A stretch of 64,000 bases of DNA from Tipula vernalis. Lineage: Eukaryota; Arthropoda; Insecta; Diptera; Tipulidae. How positions within the stretch are numbered: the stretch's first letter is position 1; the number at the start of each line of letters is the position of its first letter. The translations under genes and the position numbers were made by a program. Positions 27,701 through 38,899 of the stretch are shown here, in pieces. The DNA lies in contig OY282560.1 of NCBI GenBank assembly GCA_958295665.1, positions 304,169,536 through 304,233,535 on the forward strand, given 5' to 3'. A model generated the notes under the pieces. It saw only the letters and a list, made by a program, of their open reading frames with translations. It had not been told where the DNA came from and ran no database searches.

Positions 27701-30700
27701 GCATCATTCATCGAAATCGGAGCACAATTGCAGATTTTTGTTTTTTTATTATGAATTAGTGGTCTATAGTCCAGGTGATTTTCCATAAAATTGAATTTTC
27801 TACGAAATGTGCAGAAATATTCGAGCGATCTAAATGCCAGTTGGAATGACAGTTACAGGTCTCAACACCGATTGATAGAGGCATCATTCATCGAAATCGG
27901 AGCACAATTGCAGATTTTTGTTTTTTTATTATGAATTAGTGGTCTATAGTCCAGGTGATTTTCAATAAAATTGAATTTTCTACGAAATGTGTAGAAATAA
28001 TCGAGCGATCTAAATGCCAGTTGGCATGACAATTACAGGTCTCAACACCTATTGATAGAGACATCAATTATCATAATCGGAGCTTAATTGCAGCAACAAT
28101 TGTGGTCTATATTTCAGGTGATTTTCCATAAAATTGAATTTTCTACGAAATGTGTAGAAATAATCGAGCGATCTAAGTGCCAGTTGGCATGACAATTACA
28201 GGTCTCAACACCTATTGATAGAGGCATCATTCATCGAAATCGGAGCACAATTGCAGATTTTTGTTTTTTTAATATGAATTAGTGGTCTATAGTCAAGGTG
28301 ATTTTCCATAAAATTGAATTTTCTACGAAATGTGTAGAAATAATCGAGCGATCTAACTGCCAGTTGGCATAACAATTACAGGTCTCAACACCTATTGATA
28401 GAGGCATCATTTATCGAAATCGGAGCACAATTGCAGATTGTTGGTTTTTTATTATGAATTAGTGGTCTACAGTCCAGGTGATTTTCCATAAAATTGAATT
28501 TTCTACGAAATGTGTATAAATAATCGAGCGATATAAATGTCTGTTGGCATGACAATTACAGGTCTCAACACCTATTGATAGAGACATCAATTATCGAAAT
28601 CGGAGCTTAATTGCAGCCACAATTGTGGTCCACAGTTCAGGTGATTTTCAAAAAATTGAATTTTCTACGAAATGTGTAGAAATAATCGAGCGATCTAAAT
28701 GCCAGTTGGCATGACAATTACAGGTCTCAACACCTATTGATAGAGGCATAATCCATCGAAATCGGAGCACAATTGCAGATTTTTGTTTTTTTGTTATGAA
28801 TTAGTGGTCTACAGTCCAGGTGATTTTCCATAAAATTGAATTTTCTACGAAATGTGTAGAAATAATCGAGCGATCTAAATGCCAGTTGGCATGACAATTA
28901 CAGGTCTCAACACCTATTGATAGAGGCATCATTCATCGAAATCGGAGCACAATTGCAATTTTTTTATTTTTATTATGGATTTGGTTCTAAAGTCCAGGTG
29001 ATTTTCCATAAAATTGAATTTTCTACGAAATGTGTAGAAATAATCGAGCGATCTAAATGCCAGTTGGCATGACAATTACAGGTCTCAACACCTATTGATA
29101 GAGGCATCATTTATCGAAATCGGAGCTCAATTCCAGATTTTTGTTTTTTTTATTATGAATTAGTGGTCTAAATTCCAGGTGATTTTCCATAAAATTGAAT
29201 TTTCTACGAAATGTGTAGAAATAATCAAGCGATCTAAATGCCAGTTGGCATGACAATTACAGGTCTCAACACCTATTGATAGAGGCATAATCCATCGAAA
29301 TCGGAGCACAATTGCAGATTTTTGTTTTTTTGTTATGAATTAGTGGTCTACAGTCCAGGTGATTTTCCATAAAATTGAATTTTCTACGAAATGGGTAGAA
29401 ATAATCGAGCGATCTAAATGCCAGTTGGCATGACAATTACAGGTCTCAACACCTATTGATAGAGGCATCATTCATCGAAATCGGAGCACAATTGCAATTT
29501 TTTTTTTTTTATTATGAATTTGGTTCTAAAGTCCAGGTGATTTTCCATAAAATTGAATTTTCTACGAAATGTGTAGAAATAATCGAGCGATCTAAATGCC
29601 AGTTGGCATGACAATTACAGGTCTCAACACCTATTGATAGAGGCATAATCCATCGCAATCGGAGCACAATTGCAGATTGTTGTTTTTTTTATTATGAATT
29701 AGTGGTCCAAAGTCCAGGTGATTTTCCATAAAATTGAATTTTCTACCAAATGTGTAGAAATAATCGAGCGATCTAAATGCCAGTTGGCATGACAATTACA
29801 GGTCTCAACACCTATTGATAGAGGCATCATTCATCGAAATCGGAGCTCAATTGCAGATTTTGGTTTTTTTTATTATGAATTAGTGGTCTAAATTCCAGGT
29901 GATTTTCCATAAAATTGAATTTTCTACGAAATGTGTAGAAATAATCAAGCGATCTAAATGCCAGTTGGCATGACAATTACAGGTCTCAACACCTATTGAT
30001 AGAGGCATAATCCATCGCAATCGGAGCACAATTGCAGATTGTTGTTTTTTTTATTATGAATTAGTGGTCCAAAGTCCAGGTGATTTTCCATAAAATTGAA
30101 TTTTCTACCAAATGTGTAGAAATAATCGAGCGATCTAAATGCCAGTTGGCATGACAATTACAGGTCTCAACACCTATTGATAGAGGCATCATTCATCGAA
30201 ATCGGAGCACAATTGCAGATTGTTGTTTTTTTATTATGAATTAGTGGTCTACAGACCAGGTGTTCCATAAAATTGAATTTTTTACAAAATGTGTAGAAAT
30301 AATCGAGCGATCTAAATGTCTGTTGGCATGACAATTACAGGTCTCAACACCTATTGATAGAGGCATCATTCATCGAAATCGGAGCACAATTGCAGATTGT
30401 TGTTTTTTTATTATGAATTAGTGGTCTAAAGTCCAGGTGATTTTCCATAAAATTGAATTTTCTACGAAATGTGTAGAAATAATCATGCGATCTAAATGCC
30501 AGTTGGCATGACAATTACAGGTCTCAACACCTATTGATAGAGACATCAATTATCGAAATCGGGGAACAATTGCAGCCACAATTGTGGTCTATTATTCAAG
30601 TGATTTTCAATAAAATTGAATTTTCTACGAAATGTGTAAACATAATCTAGAGATCTTAATGCTAGTTGGCATGACAATTACAGGTCTCAACACCTATTGA

Positions 30701-31995
30701 TAGAGCCATCATTCATCGAAATCGGAGCACAATTGCAGATTTTTGTTTTTTTATTATGAATTAGTGGTCAACAGTCCATGTGATAGAAATAATCGAGCGA
30801 TCTAAATGGTACTTGGCATGACAATTACAGGTCTCAACACCTATTAACAGAGGTGTCATTCATCGAAATCGGAGCACAATTGCAGATTTTTGTTTTTTTA
30901 TTATGAATTAGTGGTCTATAGTCCAGGTGGTTTTCCATAAAATTTGATTTTTCTACGAAATGTGTAGAAATAATCGAGCGATCTAAATGCCAGTTGGCAT
31001 GACAATTGCAGGTCTCAACACCTATTGATAAAGAGACAATTCATCGAAATCGGAGCACAATTGCAGCCACAATTGTGGTCTCTAGTTCAGGTGATTTTAT
31101 ATTAAATTGAATTTTCTACGAAATGTGTAGAAATAATCGAGCGATCTAAATGCCAGTTGCCATGACAATTGTAGGTCTCAACATCTATTGATAGAGACAC
31201 CATCTATCGAAATCGGAGCACAATTGCAGCCACAATTGTGGTCTATATTTCAAGTGATTTTCCATAAAATTGAATTTTCTACGAAATGTGTAGAAATAAT
31301 TGAGCGATCTAAATGCCTCTCGGCATGACAATTACAGGTCTCAACACCTATTGATAGAGATATCAATCATCGACATCGGAGCATAATTGCAGCCACAATT
31401 GTGGTCTATATTTCAGGTGATTTTCCATAAAATTGAATTTTCTACGAAATGTGTAGAAATAATCGAGCGATCTAAATGCCTGTTAGCATGACAATTACAG
31501 GTCTCAACATCTATTGATAGAGACATAAATCATCGACATCGGAGCATAATTGCAGCCACAATTGTGGTCTATATTTCAGGTGATTTTCCATAAAATTGAA
31601 TTTTCTACCAAATGTGTAGAAATATTCGAGCGATCTCAATGCCAGTTGGCATGACAATTGCAGGTCTCAACACCTATTGATAGAGGCATCATTCATCGAA
31701 ATCGGAGCACAATTGCAGATTTTTGTTATTTTATTATGAATTAGTTGTCTATAGTCCAGGTGGTTTCCATAAAATTGAATTTTCTACGAAATGTGTAGAA
31801 ATAATCGAGCGATCTAAATGCCAGTTGCCATGACAATTGCAGGTCTCAACACCTATTGATAGAGACACCATTCATCGAAATCGGAGCACAATTGCAGCCA
31901 CAATTGTGGTCTATATTTTAGGTGATTTTCCATAAAATTGAATTTTCTACGAAATGTGTAAAAATAATCGAGCGATCTAAATGCCTGTTGGCATA
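27701..31995 (+). repeat. Diverged edge of the satellite array
   Basis: Monomers carry many more private substitutions and small deletions than further left. Examples are GTCCACAGTTCAGG near 28630, a TTGTTGTTTTT tail near 30220, a large deletion near 30780 and altered TTTATATTAAATTG near 31100. Nearly all are the 180-bp type between 28.7 and 30.5 kb, while 163-bp tails return at 31.0-31.9 kb. The last recognisable monomer ends near 31995 in ATGCCTGTTGGCAT. Rising divergence towards an array edge is expected when unequal exchange homogenises the centre more than the ends. Confidence 0.8.
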
Positions 31996-32010
31996 AATAA
32001 ATATATATAT

Positions 32011-32041
32011 CTGTGGTTTTTTTGGAAAACATGTTAACTGC
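32011..32041 (+). repeat. Left terminal inverted repeat of the DUF7869 transposon
   Basis: 31 bp matching the reverse complement of 34938-34968 with one difference. It lies about 15 bp right of the last satellite monomer, from which it is separated by an AT run. Confidence 0.85.
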
Positions 32042-32844
32042 AAAATGTCAATTTTTAGTAAATCGCATTTGAAATAAAAAATTGAATAGTTCAAATAATT
32101 CTCACAAAATTTCAAAACTAGTTTGCATTATCAATTTAATAAGATAGCAAACATCAATTTATGCAAAAACATTTAAAAAAATAGTTTTATTTAGCTGAAA
32201 ATTGAGAAAATGTAAGATGTCATATTTTGCTATATCAAAATTGAAATTTATTAAAACCTAATATCTGCAGATATTCAGTTATGTAAAAAAATGGCAGCCT
32301 TTTGTAAATAAATAAATGAAGATAACCAGTTTTAAAAAAATGAAAATTTTCACAAAAAACCCGTTTTTATGACAATCAGAAAATCTTCTGAAATTGTTTC
32401 CAAAGTAATTGAAATAAGGAATTTAGGAATGTAGGTACTGTTTCAGAGAGACCTCAAATTGCTGCCAATACATTTGAATATATTTTTAGTGAGGCCTTAA
32501 CGTGCTGGATACGTCTATTGATAAACATAACATAATATTGTTGTATAAAATAAATTTATTGTAGTTCACAATACATATCACTTCATTTCAATTCAGTAAG
32601 GTACATTGTATATAGTATCACTTTTATAGAAATAATAAAATAAAACAATAAACAAATATATAAAATAAAAATAATGTTTAAGTTTGGTTTCTATCAGAAT
32701 CAGATTCATCGACAATTATATACGAAAGGTCTTTAATATTTGATTTCGTTTTCAGATCGCGATAAAAGCTATGAAATATAACAGGAATAAACTCCACTAA
32801 GTTTAATAAATCCGCCTTTTTTTCATCCGAAATGGGTTAATGGG

Positions 32845-34417
32845 TTATTTTTCATCCGAAATGGGTAACGAAGCGAAATTGAGTTGCTCTAAGTGGAAGT
32901 TCGCTTTGTCCGTTTTTTTTGTAACCATTGTTTTAAAATTTTGATCGACGTAGCTTGTTTTATACATAATGGAATAGCAGTTACCTGTTGTGTACCTGAA
33001 ATATAAAATGAAACAGTTAATATAATCCATAATATTATTGTAAATGATTTTACCTTAATATTCTTATGTCGTTCCATATTATTTTTTGTTTCTCTTCGTT
33101 TTTTAAAGGTTTCTTAAAATATTGCTTTTGATATTTCGAGAAGTTAAAAAAATCTTTAAATTCCATTTCGTACACATTGAATCTTTTTTTTTTACCGCAA
33201 GAACGGATTAGTTGCGCCCAATCGTGGGGATGTGCTATAAGTGTGTTAGTCGATTTCTTTTTTCTCTCTATAACGCTGTGGTCGCTATCACATTCGAGAT
33301 GTGTATGGCCAGGCTCGAGAAATTTATGCTCTAACAAATTTATTTTCGGTTCGATCGACATCAGATATTGAAGCATTGTAGCGACGATGCTATTTCGGTT
33401 TTGTCCAGTGCAGGTATCACTATAGATTACGATATGGGATTTTAAATTCTTTGAGGTGGTAATGTATTTTAAAATGCAAGATGCGACCTCATTTGCACCA
33501 CGGCCGCTTATGGTTTCATTCCAAATATAACAATGTGTCGTATTTTCACTGCAATTTCTAATTGTTAAATTGTACGTCCATAATTTTCTCTTGTAGAAAG
33601 CAACGGAACATTTCAAATAAGGTGTCGGCAGACATTGCTGCAAATCTACACACAAAACTGTTTTTTCCATATCGGCCTTGTCAATTTGCTTCGTTTTATA
33701 AGCAATTTCCGCATTTTCTTGGTGCTTATCACGTTGAGAAATTAGATCACGTTTTCTGATTTCAGATTGATCCATCTTTATTTGCATTGCGAGCCGGTCA
33801 CACTTAGAGCATCTATCCAATTGGGGCTTTTTGAATTTTAAATTTAATGATTTAAAAATTTCCCTGTATTTTGAATATGAGACTTTTGAATTGTAAAACT
33901 TTTCTTTATAAAGTTCATACATCTTTGTTAAATTCAAGCCTTCTGCCAAATATAATTTGGTTGTATGGGACCTAGCATAATGCGATTCGTAAGCTGGAAA
34001 TGATTTAATGTGCGTTTCTACTTCTAATTTTTGGTTTACCGTTATTTTTCTACCACATTGCCCCCTTAAATCATTCAATTCCAATCCGGTGCTATTTTTT
34101 TTTATGACAGACGAAATAAATCCACATCTTTCATCGTATATATTCATAAAACATCTTTTGCAAATATCAATGTTCTTATACTGGTCGTTTAAAACAAAAT
34201 ATTTGCAGGTAAGGTTCCGTTGCTTTTTTGGTGATTTCAAATTAGTTATTCTACTTTTCTGATCAATTTTAATTCTCTTTGAAGCGTATGCAAGACGTTT
34301 TGCGTATGTACCCAAGTTCCAATACTCCTCGAAAAGTTGTTTTCGTAATTCTGAAGTTATTTTCGTTCTACACAACTTCTTACAATTTCCTAATGGCTTT
34401 GATTTCCGTTTTTTCAT
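32845..34417 (-). CDS. DUF7869-type protein, probable transposase, one intron
   Basis: Two exons: 34417-33054 and 32995-32845, joined in frame across a 58-nt intron. Known for the family: DUF7869 proteins are widespread in insects and other animals and are thought to have an RNase H-like core. Visible here: N-terminal cysteines (GNCKKLC), a Cys cluster near residues 85-100, then acidic positions in CVDLQQC (D258), YSDTCTGQNRN (D334) and HLECDSDHSVIE (D379, E384), which could form a DDE-type site. The codons upstream of the first ATG at 34417 stay open and family-like (a basic RNSGLAY segment and an acidic run) to about 34585. The true N-terminus is therefore probably some 55 residues longer and begins in an earlier exon. 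The transposase role is inferred from the flanking TIRs. Confidence 0.7.
32996..33053 (-). other. 58-nt intron in the DUF7869 gene
   Basis: On the minus strand the donor is AAG|GTAAAATC and the acceptor is TTTATATTTCAG|GTACAC. Splicing joins AG to GTAC and keeps the frame. The 50 residues that follow (YTTGNCYS, YKTSYVD, NFKTM) resemble the usual end of this family, whereas reading through stops at once (TAA 33050-33052). The length is typical of a short insect intron. Confidence 0.75.
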
Positions 34418-34937
34418 AATTTTTCTATTTTTAGATACATACGCTAGTCCAGAATTCCGTTTCGATTTTCTTGTTTTCTGGTCTGTTCTAATTTCAGTTT
34501 CTACATCTATTTGAATTTGGTCTTCAGAACTGGTTTCGGATGTTTGCGTCTCATCGAAATCTTCAAAGCAACTGAACTTAATACTAGTAGTTTATCGTCA
34601 TTTAGGCAATTTTCGTTTCATAATAATAACACAACTTAACTTAACCATTTTTGACAAATTAATTTTTTTTATATAAACAATATTATTTTTTATAAAAATT
34701 ATATAACTTACTATACGAAGTTTAATCAAATAGAAATTAAGGTAAATTCAAATATTATAGCAATAACTAGATTTATCATTTTATTTAAAAAAAAATATGG
34801 GATTTTAGTAGCAGTTATTCACTTTTACCAAAATTTTTCTTGGAAATAGAGGGAAATAAAGAAAAATCGAAAAGTGGAATTTAAAGTAAACAAAATTTTA
34901 TGACCATTCTCATTCATAACTTAAAATCACGAAAAAT

Positions 34938-34966
34938 GCAGTTAATATGTTTTCCAAAAAAACCAC

Positions 34967-34968
<2 letters not shown>
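34938..34968 (-). repeat. Right terminal inverted repeat of the DUF7869 transposon
   Basis: Reverse complement of 32011-32041 with one C/T difference. It directly abuts the long TA microsatellite that starts at 34969. Confidence 0.85.
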
Positions 34969-35025
<57 letters not shown>

Positions 35026-35027
35026 TA

Positions 35028-35122
<95 letters not shown>
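34969..35122. repeat. TA dinucleotide microsatellite
   Basis: 154 bp of almost pure (TA)n with one interruption near 35020-35035 (ATTTTTATATATATTATA). It starts at the outer end of the right TIR. Reading frames here are meaningless YI repeats. Confidence 0.97.
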
Positions 35123-35123
<1 letters not shown>

Positions 35124-37526
35124 GAGTATATAAATCTATAGCCTGAGCTAATTAACCTGAATTCACTAAACTTTACCATGCTTTGTAAATTTTAAATTTG
35201 CCAATTAGCATAAAATAGCTTTCTCATTATCTGCAAGCGCTTAGTAAATTATTCTTAATTTACGTAAACGGCATCCGTTACACGGACCTATCAGTGCAAA
35301 TGTTACACTTAGCTTTTACTGAGTTAAATTTAGTATTTGTTAATGCTTAGCAGAAATTGAAATGTCATCTATGTTTAGCAAATATAGCATCCTTACCAAA
35401 ATAAAAATATTTGAAACTTACGCACAATGTTAAGCTTGATAAAAATTATATTCGATAATTGAAAAGCGCCTAGGTACATAAAAATAAACATATCCACAAA
35501 TTGATATACAAAACCATTTCTTTTTAATAATATTAAAGAGCCTGTATAAAATCAATAAATGGCCCACAAAACCAAAAACTAAAAAAATCTAAACCAAAAA
35601 GCTCATTTAAATTTTCCTTTTTTATTCATGCCATTGTTCTCTCATATTCAATACCACCTTACTTGATACAGAATACAAAAAAAAAAAAAGTTTTCGGTTT
35701 GTTTTTATATTCTAACTAATTTAAAGTAATAACATATTTAAATTAGATGCTGAATTTTTTAGATACATTTTTATAGCAGTTTTTCCTGGGTTGTATTGTA
35801 ATAACCAAAAACAAAAAAAAAATTATTTTAACACTCAATTTTCGTTGAACCCCCAAAAACAAAACAAAAACACAAACTGGTTGATATTTTTTTATTCCAG
35901 GGGTTTGAGATTATAAATTTAAACCAAAAACCAAACAACAACAACTCCTACCCAAAAAAAAAAGTTGTTATTATGATGAAATGAATTGTATAACATTATG
36001 TGCATTTATAATTATTAATAATATCATAATTTATTTATTATATTTAACGTATTATAAATAATTAAAATTATTATTTTTCGGGTATATTTTCGGTACTGTA
36101 TGCACTCCCAAATTCAAAATAAAAATGAATTTTTTTTGTATGAGATTTATTATAACTCGTTTCTAATTTATCGTGGTGATACAGTTGTAATTAAGGTACA
36201 GACAAAATTATACATAAATCTGTCAATTAAACATGGATCCATTTTAATTCTTTTAGTATACGTCAAATGTAGGCGATTCGGATTTATGATGATAGTGACG
36301 ATCACGATGACTTTATGATGCTGGCAAAACCCCAGACGTTTTTACTTTTTACATTCATCAATGAAACAACTATCGACATTGTGAATATTAGCTAAAATAT
36401 TCACAACTCATAATAGGCAATCTAGCTAGGAGTGCTTCTGAATTGGAAGAGTAATGTCATTTTATTTTTTAATTCTAAATCTATCGTTACAAGCTCGATT
36501 TCCAACTGTTTGTATACGTTTCATTGACAACAACACCTTAAACAACTTGTTCAACATTTTTATGTGATACATTTGGATATTTCTATTTGAAAAGTTTTAA
36601 TTTTAAAATTATTTCCCACAACAAGAACCACCAACAACAATGTGTTTGCTGTATTCACATATATGTATGTGTATATAGAATTTTATAAAAACAATTTTTT
36701 ATTTTTTTAATTCAATTAAAATTGACTCATGTTTTTGTTGTTAAATTTATTTATTTATTTATTTATATTTTTAATGTATTTATTTTATTTCCTATTTAAA
36801 TACGAGTGTGTACTACAAATACAGATAGAAAAAGCTCGTTTAATATTATTTTTTGGGACACAACAAAACAACCAAATTTTTTATTTTTTTTTAAACAGAA
36901 ATACAAGATTTGTTCGAATGCAGCAGCAAACACAAACGGTATGCCGGACGATGGAATATAGGATGCATGTACGAGTACATTAAAAATAAAAACCCTATAC
37001 AGATTTGCTTTTTTTTTTTTAAATAATATAATTTAAACAATTTTATTGTTATTCACGTACACTTTTATCTTTATACGAATCGAAATATAAACATTAAATG
37101 TTTTCAGATGAACTTTTAGTTGAATGTATGGGATACTCGGAGTTGGAATATAAATGTGTTAAATTATGGTTTTTTGCGGCTGACTGCTTGGAGTGTAGAT
37201 AAGGATGCTACAATCAAAGAGATGAGTTTTTAAATCATTTAGTTGAACGGAATTCATATACCTGGTTAAAATACAAACCACATAAGATCTACGTATTGAT
37301 GTTTGAACTCATTATCTAGTATTTCTTTTAGCTTGAACAAACCTAGATGCTAATTTCGATTTCGTTTAGCGTGTGATAAATCCAAAGGACATTCGAAATT
37401 GAAATACTAACTAATTATTTTTGATTTAATTTTAATCGGGTTATAAGTAGGTGTGTAATTCTCTCCTTCAAAAAACGTTCAACGCGTTCAATTAGACGTT
37501 TATGCCGTTTGGAGATAAATATATAC
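35123..37526. other. AT-rich non-coding stretch
   Basis: No gene or repeat is recognisable. Contents are homopolymer and A/T-rich low-complexity DNA, such as CAAAAACC-type A-rich runs at 35800-35960 and T-rich runs at 36690-36900. Short open frames at 36100 and 36729 are low complexity. A 32-codon frame near 37105-37200 has mixed composition but no start or splice support. Confidence 0.6.
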
Positions 37527-37992
37527 CGTTACGTTTTTGCCTTGTCAATCAAGGTTCATATAACTCGATTGTGAATAAAACAAAGTCAATTCAATTTATC
37601 AGTAACGAATTTATTTATTTCACACAAAAATTTTTACAACACAATTTATTAATGATAATTCACAAAATAACTTTATATAAATAATTCGCATAATTTTACT
37701 GATCACATTTACTTTTTATTTTGTACTAAAACACTTTTTAAATCACATTTTAATTCCTTTTTAATCTTCACACTATTGCTTACCAAATACTAATAATCCA
37801 ATTCCAATAATCCAATCTCAATCCAATAACCAAACTTCTAGAAACTGGATGACTATTCTAGTAAGAATAGTGTAGAAACATTTAGAACAATTTTATCATG
37901 GAAAATTCCATTTTAGTACATTAAAACATTGAGCTATTAACTAAACTTATTCTATTACACTCTAGATGTCAGGACAAGGCAAAAACGTAACA
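37527..37992 (+). repeat. 5' LTR, apparently inverted relative to the 3' LTR
   Basis: The 466-bp segment is bounded by perfect 19-bp inverted repeats, GTTACGTTTTTGCCTTGTC at 37528-37546 and its complement at 37973-37991. It is followed by a primer-site-like sequence, as expected for a 5' LTR. However, about 37835-37970 matches the start of the 3' LTR (39800-39930) only as reverse complement. The body therefore lies backwards between its own terminal repeats. Confidence 0.65.
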
Positions 37993-38010
37993 GTTGGTGA
38001 CAGCGGTGGG
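37993..38010 (+). other. Putative primer-binding site
   Basis: GTTGGTGACAGCGGTGGG immediately follows the LTR end (ACGTAACA). Position and TGG-containing start fit a tRNA primer site; the tRNA was not identified. Confidence 0.5.
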
Positions 38011-38013
38011 ATT

Positions 38014-38875
38014 ATGAATAATAAGATAAAGAAAATGATTCTCAACGAATTAAAAGTTCCAGAATTAAAGAATGAATTTGAAAAACGGGGTTTGGCCACT
38101 GATGAAAGCAGCTTTACAAGCGCGACTACTTGACGCCATGGAGAAAGAAGGGTTGAACGCTGACCATCATGATTTTGGCTTGGAAGTAACGGATGCGGCA
38201 ACTGTAGACAAGGCCGGAGATAAACAATCGTCGGTCGAAACAACACAACTACCATCTGGAAGTTTCGATTTGTCGCAGTTATTGGCTGCTATGAACCAGA
38301 TGATGGGACAGATGAGTATAAGAAATAAAGCACCAAACCAAATTATAAAGCGTCAGACGGGGGAAATTCTCGAATGTTAAAAGAAAATGGACGAGAAAAT
38401 TCTAGAACTGTCTACAAATGTACATGGCGAAATAGAGAAACTGCAAACGGAAGTTCAACTTGTCAAAACGGAGGTTCAACAAGTTGAACAAAAATTACAA
38501 GCGATGGTTCAACGTCTCGAGAAAGAATTAGTTGTTGTAAAAGCAAGTGGAACGACGCAAGTGGTTCAGACCATCCAATCGATTAAGTTAAACCAACCAA
38601 CATTCGACGAAACAATATCTTTCGGCATTTTCAAATTTCAATTTGAAATGGCAGCCAATCAAACTAAACAGCTATCTTGAAATTATGAAGGCACTGGATC
38701 GGAACTATGTCAGTGACCACAAGCGGGAAATCTATCACATGGAACTTAAAAACAGCTACCATAAGAGGGGAGAATCGCTACAGGGATTTTCATCGGCCAA
38801 TTATATAGAAAGGCTAAAAATTGACGAATTCATTGATGGCATTCGAGATCCAAATGTGACCAATGTGCGGCGGTG
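38014..38875 (+). pseudogene. Retrotransposon gag with SAP motif, frameshifted
   Basis: The first segment (ATG 38014) carries a SAP-like DNA-binding motif (LKVPELKNEFEKRGL) that continues only after a frame change near 38095 into KAALQARLLDAMEKEG. A glutamine-rich coiled coil follows (38387-38560, EVQLVKTEVQQVEQKL). A further frame change near 38670 leads to a Gag core segment (ALDRNYVSDHKREIYHMEL, then IDEFIDGIRDP). The Gag core is shortened compared with intact relatives. At least three lesions make it non-functional. N-terminal SAP domains are known in gag proteins of some arthropod Ty3/gypsy lineages. Confidence 0.65.
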
Positions 38876-38899
38876 AAGAGACCCGCCCGCAAAAGTCGT

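Larger units (their letters stand above)
1..31995 (+). repeat. Satellite DNA array of 163/180-bp monomers
   Basis: Head-to-tail array, all monomers in one orientation, running off the left window edge. The standard 180-bp monomer starts at GGTCTATAGTCC and contains TTTTCCATAAAATTGAA, TGCCAGTTGGCATGAC and a T-rich tail ending ATGAATTAGT. A 163-bp form replaces the 30-bp tail by 13 bp (CAGCCACAATTGT). About 180-185 monomers fit in the window. No transposon interrupts the array, in contrast to the dense transposons to its right. Repeated 60-69-codon open frames on both strands are by-products of the repeat and not genes. A centromeric or pericentromeric role is inference; the monomer length is close to nucleosomal spacing. 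Confidence 0.97.
32001..34978 (-). mobile_element. DNA transposon with 31-bp TIRs and a DUF7869-type gene
   Basis: Terminal inverted repeats at 32011-32041 and 34938-34968 match at 30 of 31 positions (outer end CTGTGGTTTTTTTGG). They enclose a single minus-strand gene (32845-34417 plus upstream coding). Each TIR is followed outward by an ATATATAT run, so the exact ends and any target duplication cannot be fixed. One gene within inverted repeats is the layout of a cut-and-paste element. I cannot assign it to a named superfamily. The gene is uninterrupted apart from a normal intron, so the copy may be young. Confidence 0.75.

Noticed and set aside
1..31995. CRISPR-like array of regularly spaced repeats
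   Set aside because: Whole monomers are similar with no unique spacers; eukaryotic satellite with higher-order structure.
32821..32872. Short direct repeat (TTTCATCCGAAATGGGT twice) at the transposase stop codon
   Set aside because: Small local duplication around the 3' end of the coding sequence; no sign of function.
34900..35179. Open frames of 64-89 codons rich in YI repeats
   Set aside because: Pure translation of the TA microsatellite.
36100..36983. Open frames at 36100-36318 and 36729-36983
   Set aside because: Low-complexity, Phe/Leu/Tyr-rich translations of AT-rich DNA with no motif.
37105..37200. Possible small exon (CMGYSELEYKCVKLWFF) after TTTTCAG
   Set aside because: Only 32 codons, no matching donor, no recognised family; kept as unexplained.
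35123..37526. Possible tRNA or other small RNA gene in the AT-rich spacer
   Set aside because: No cloverleaf, A/B-box pair or CCA-type acceptor pattern could be seen.
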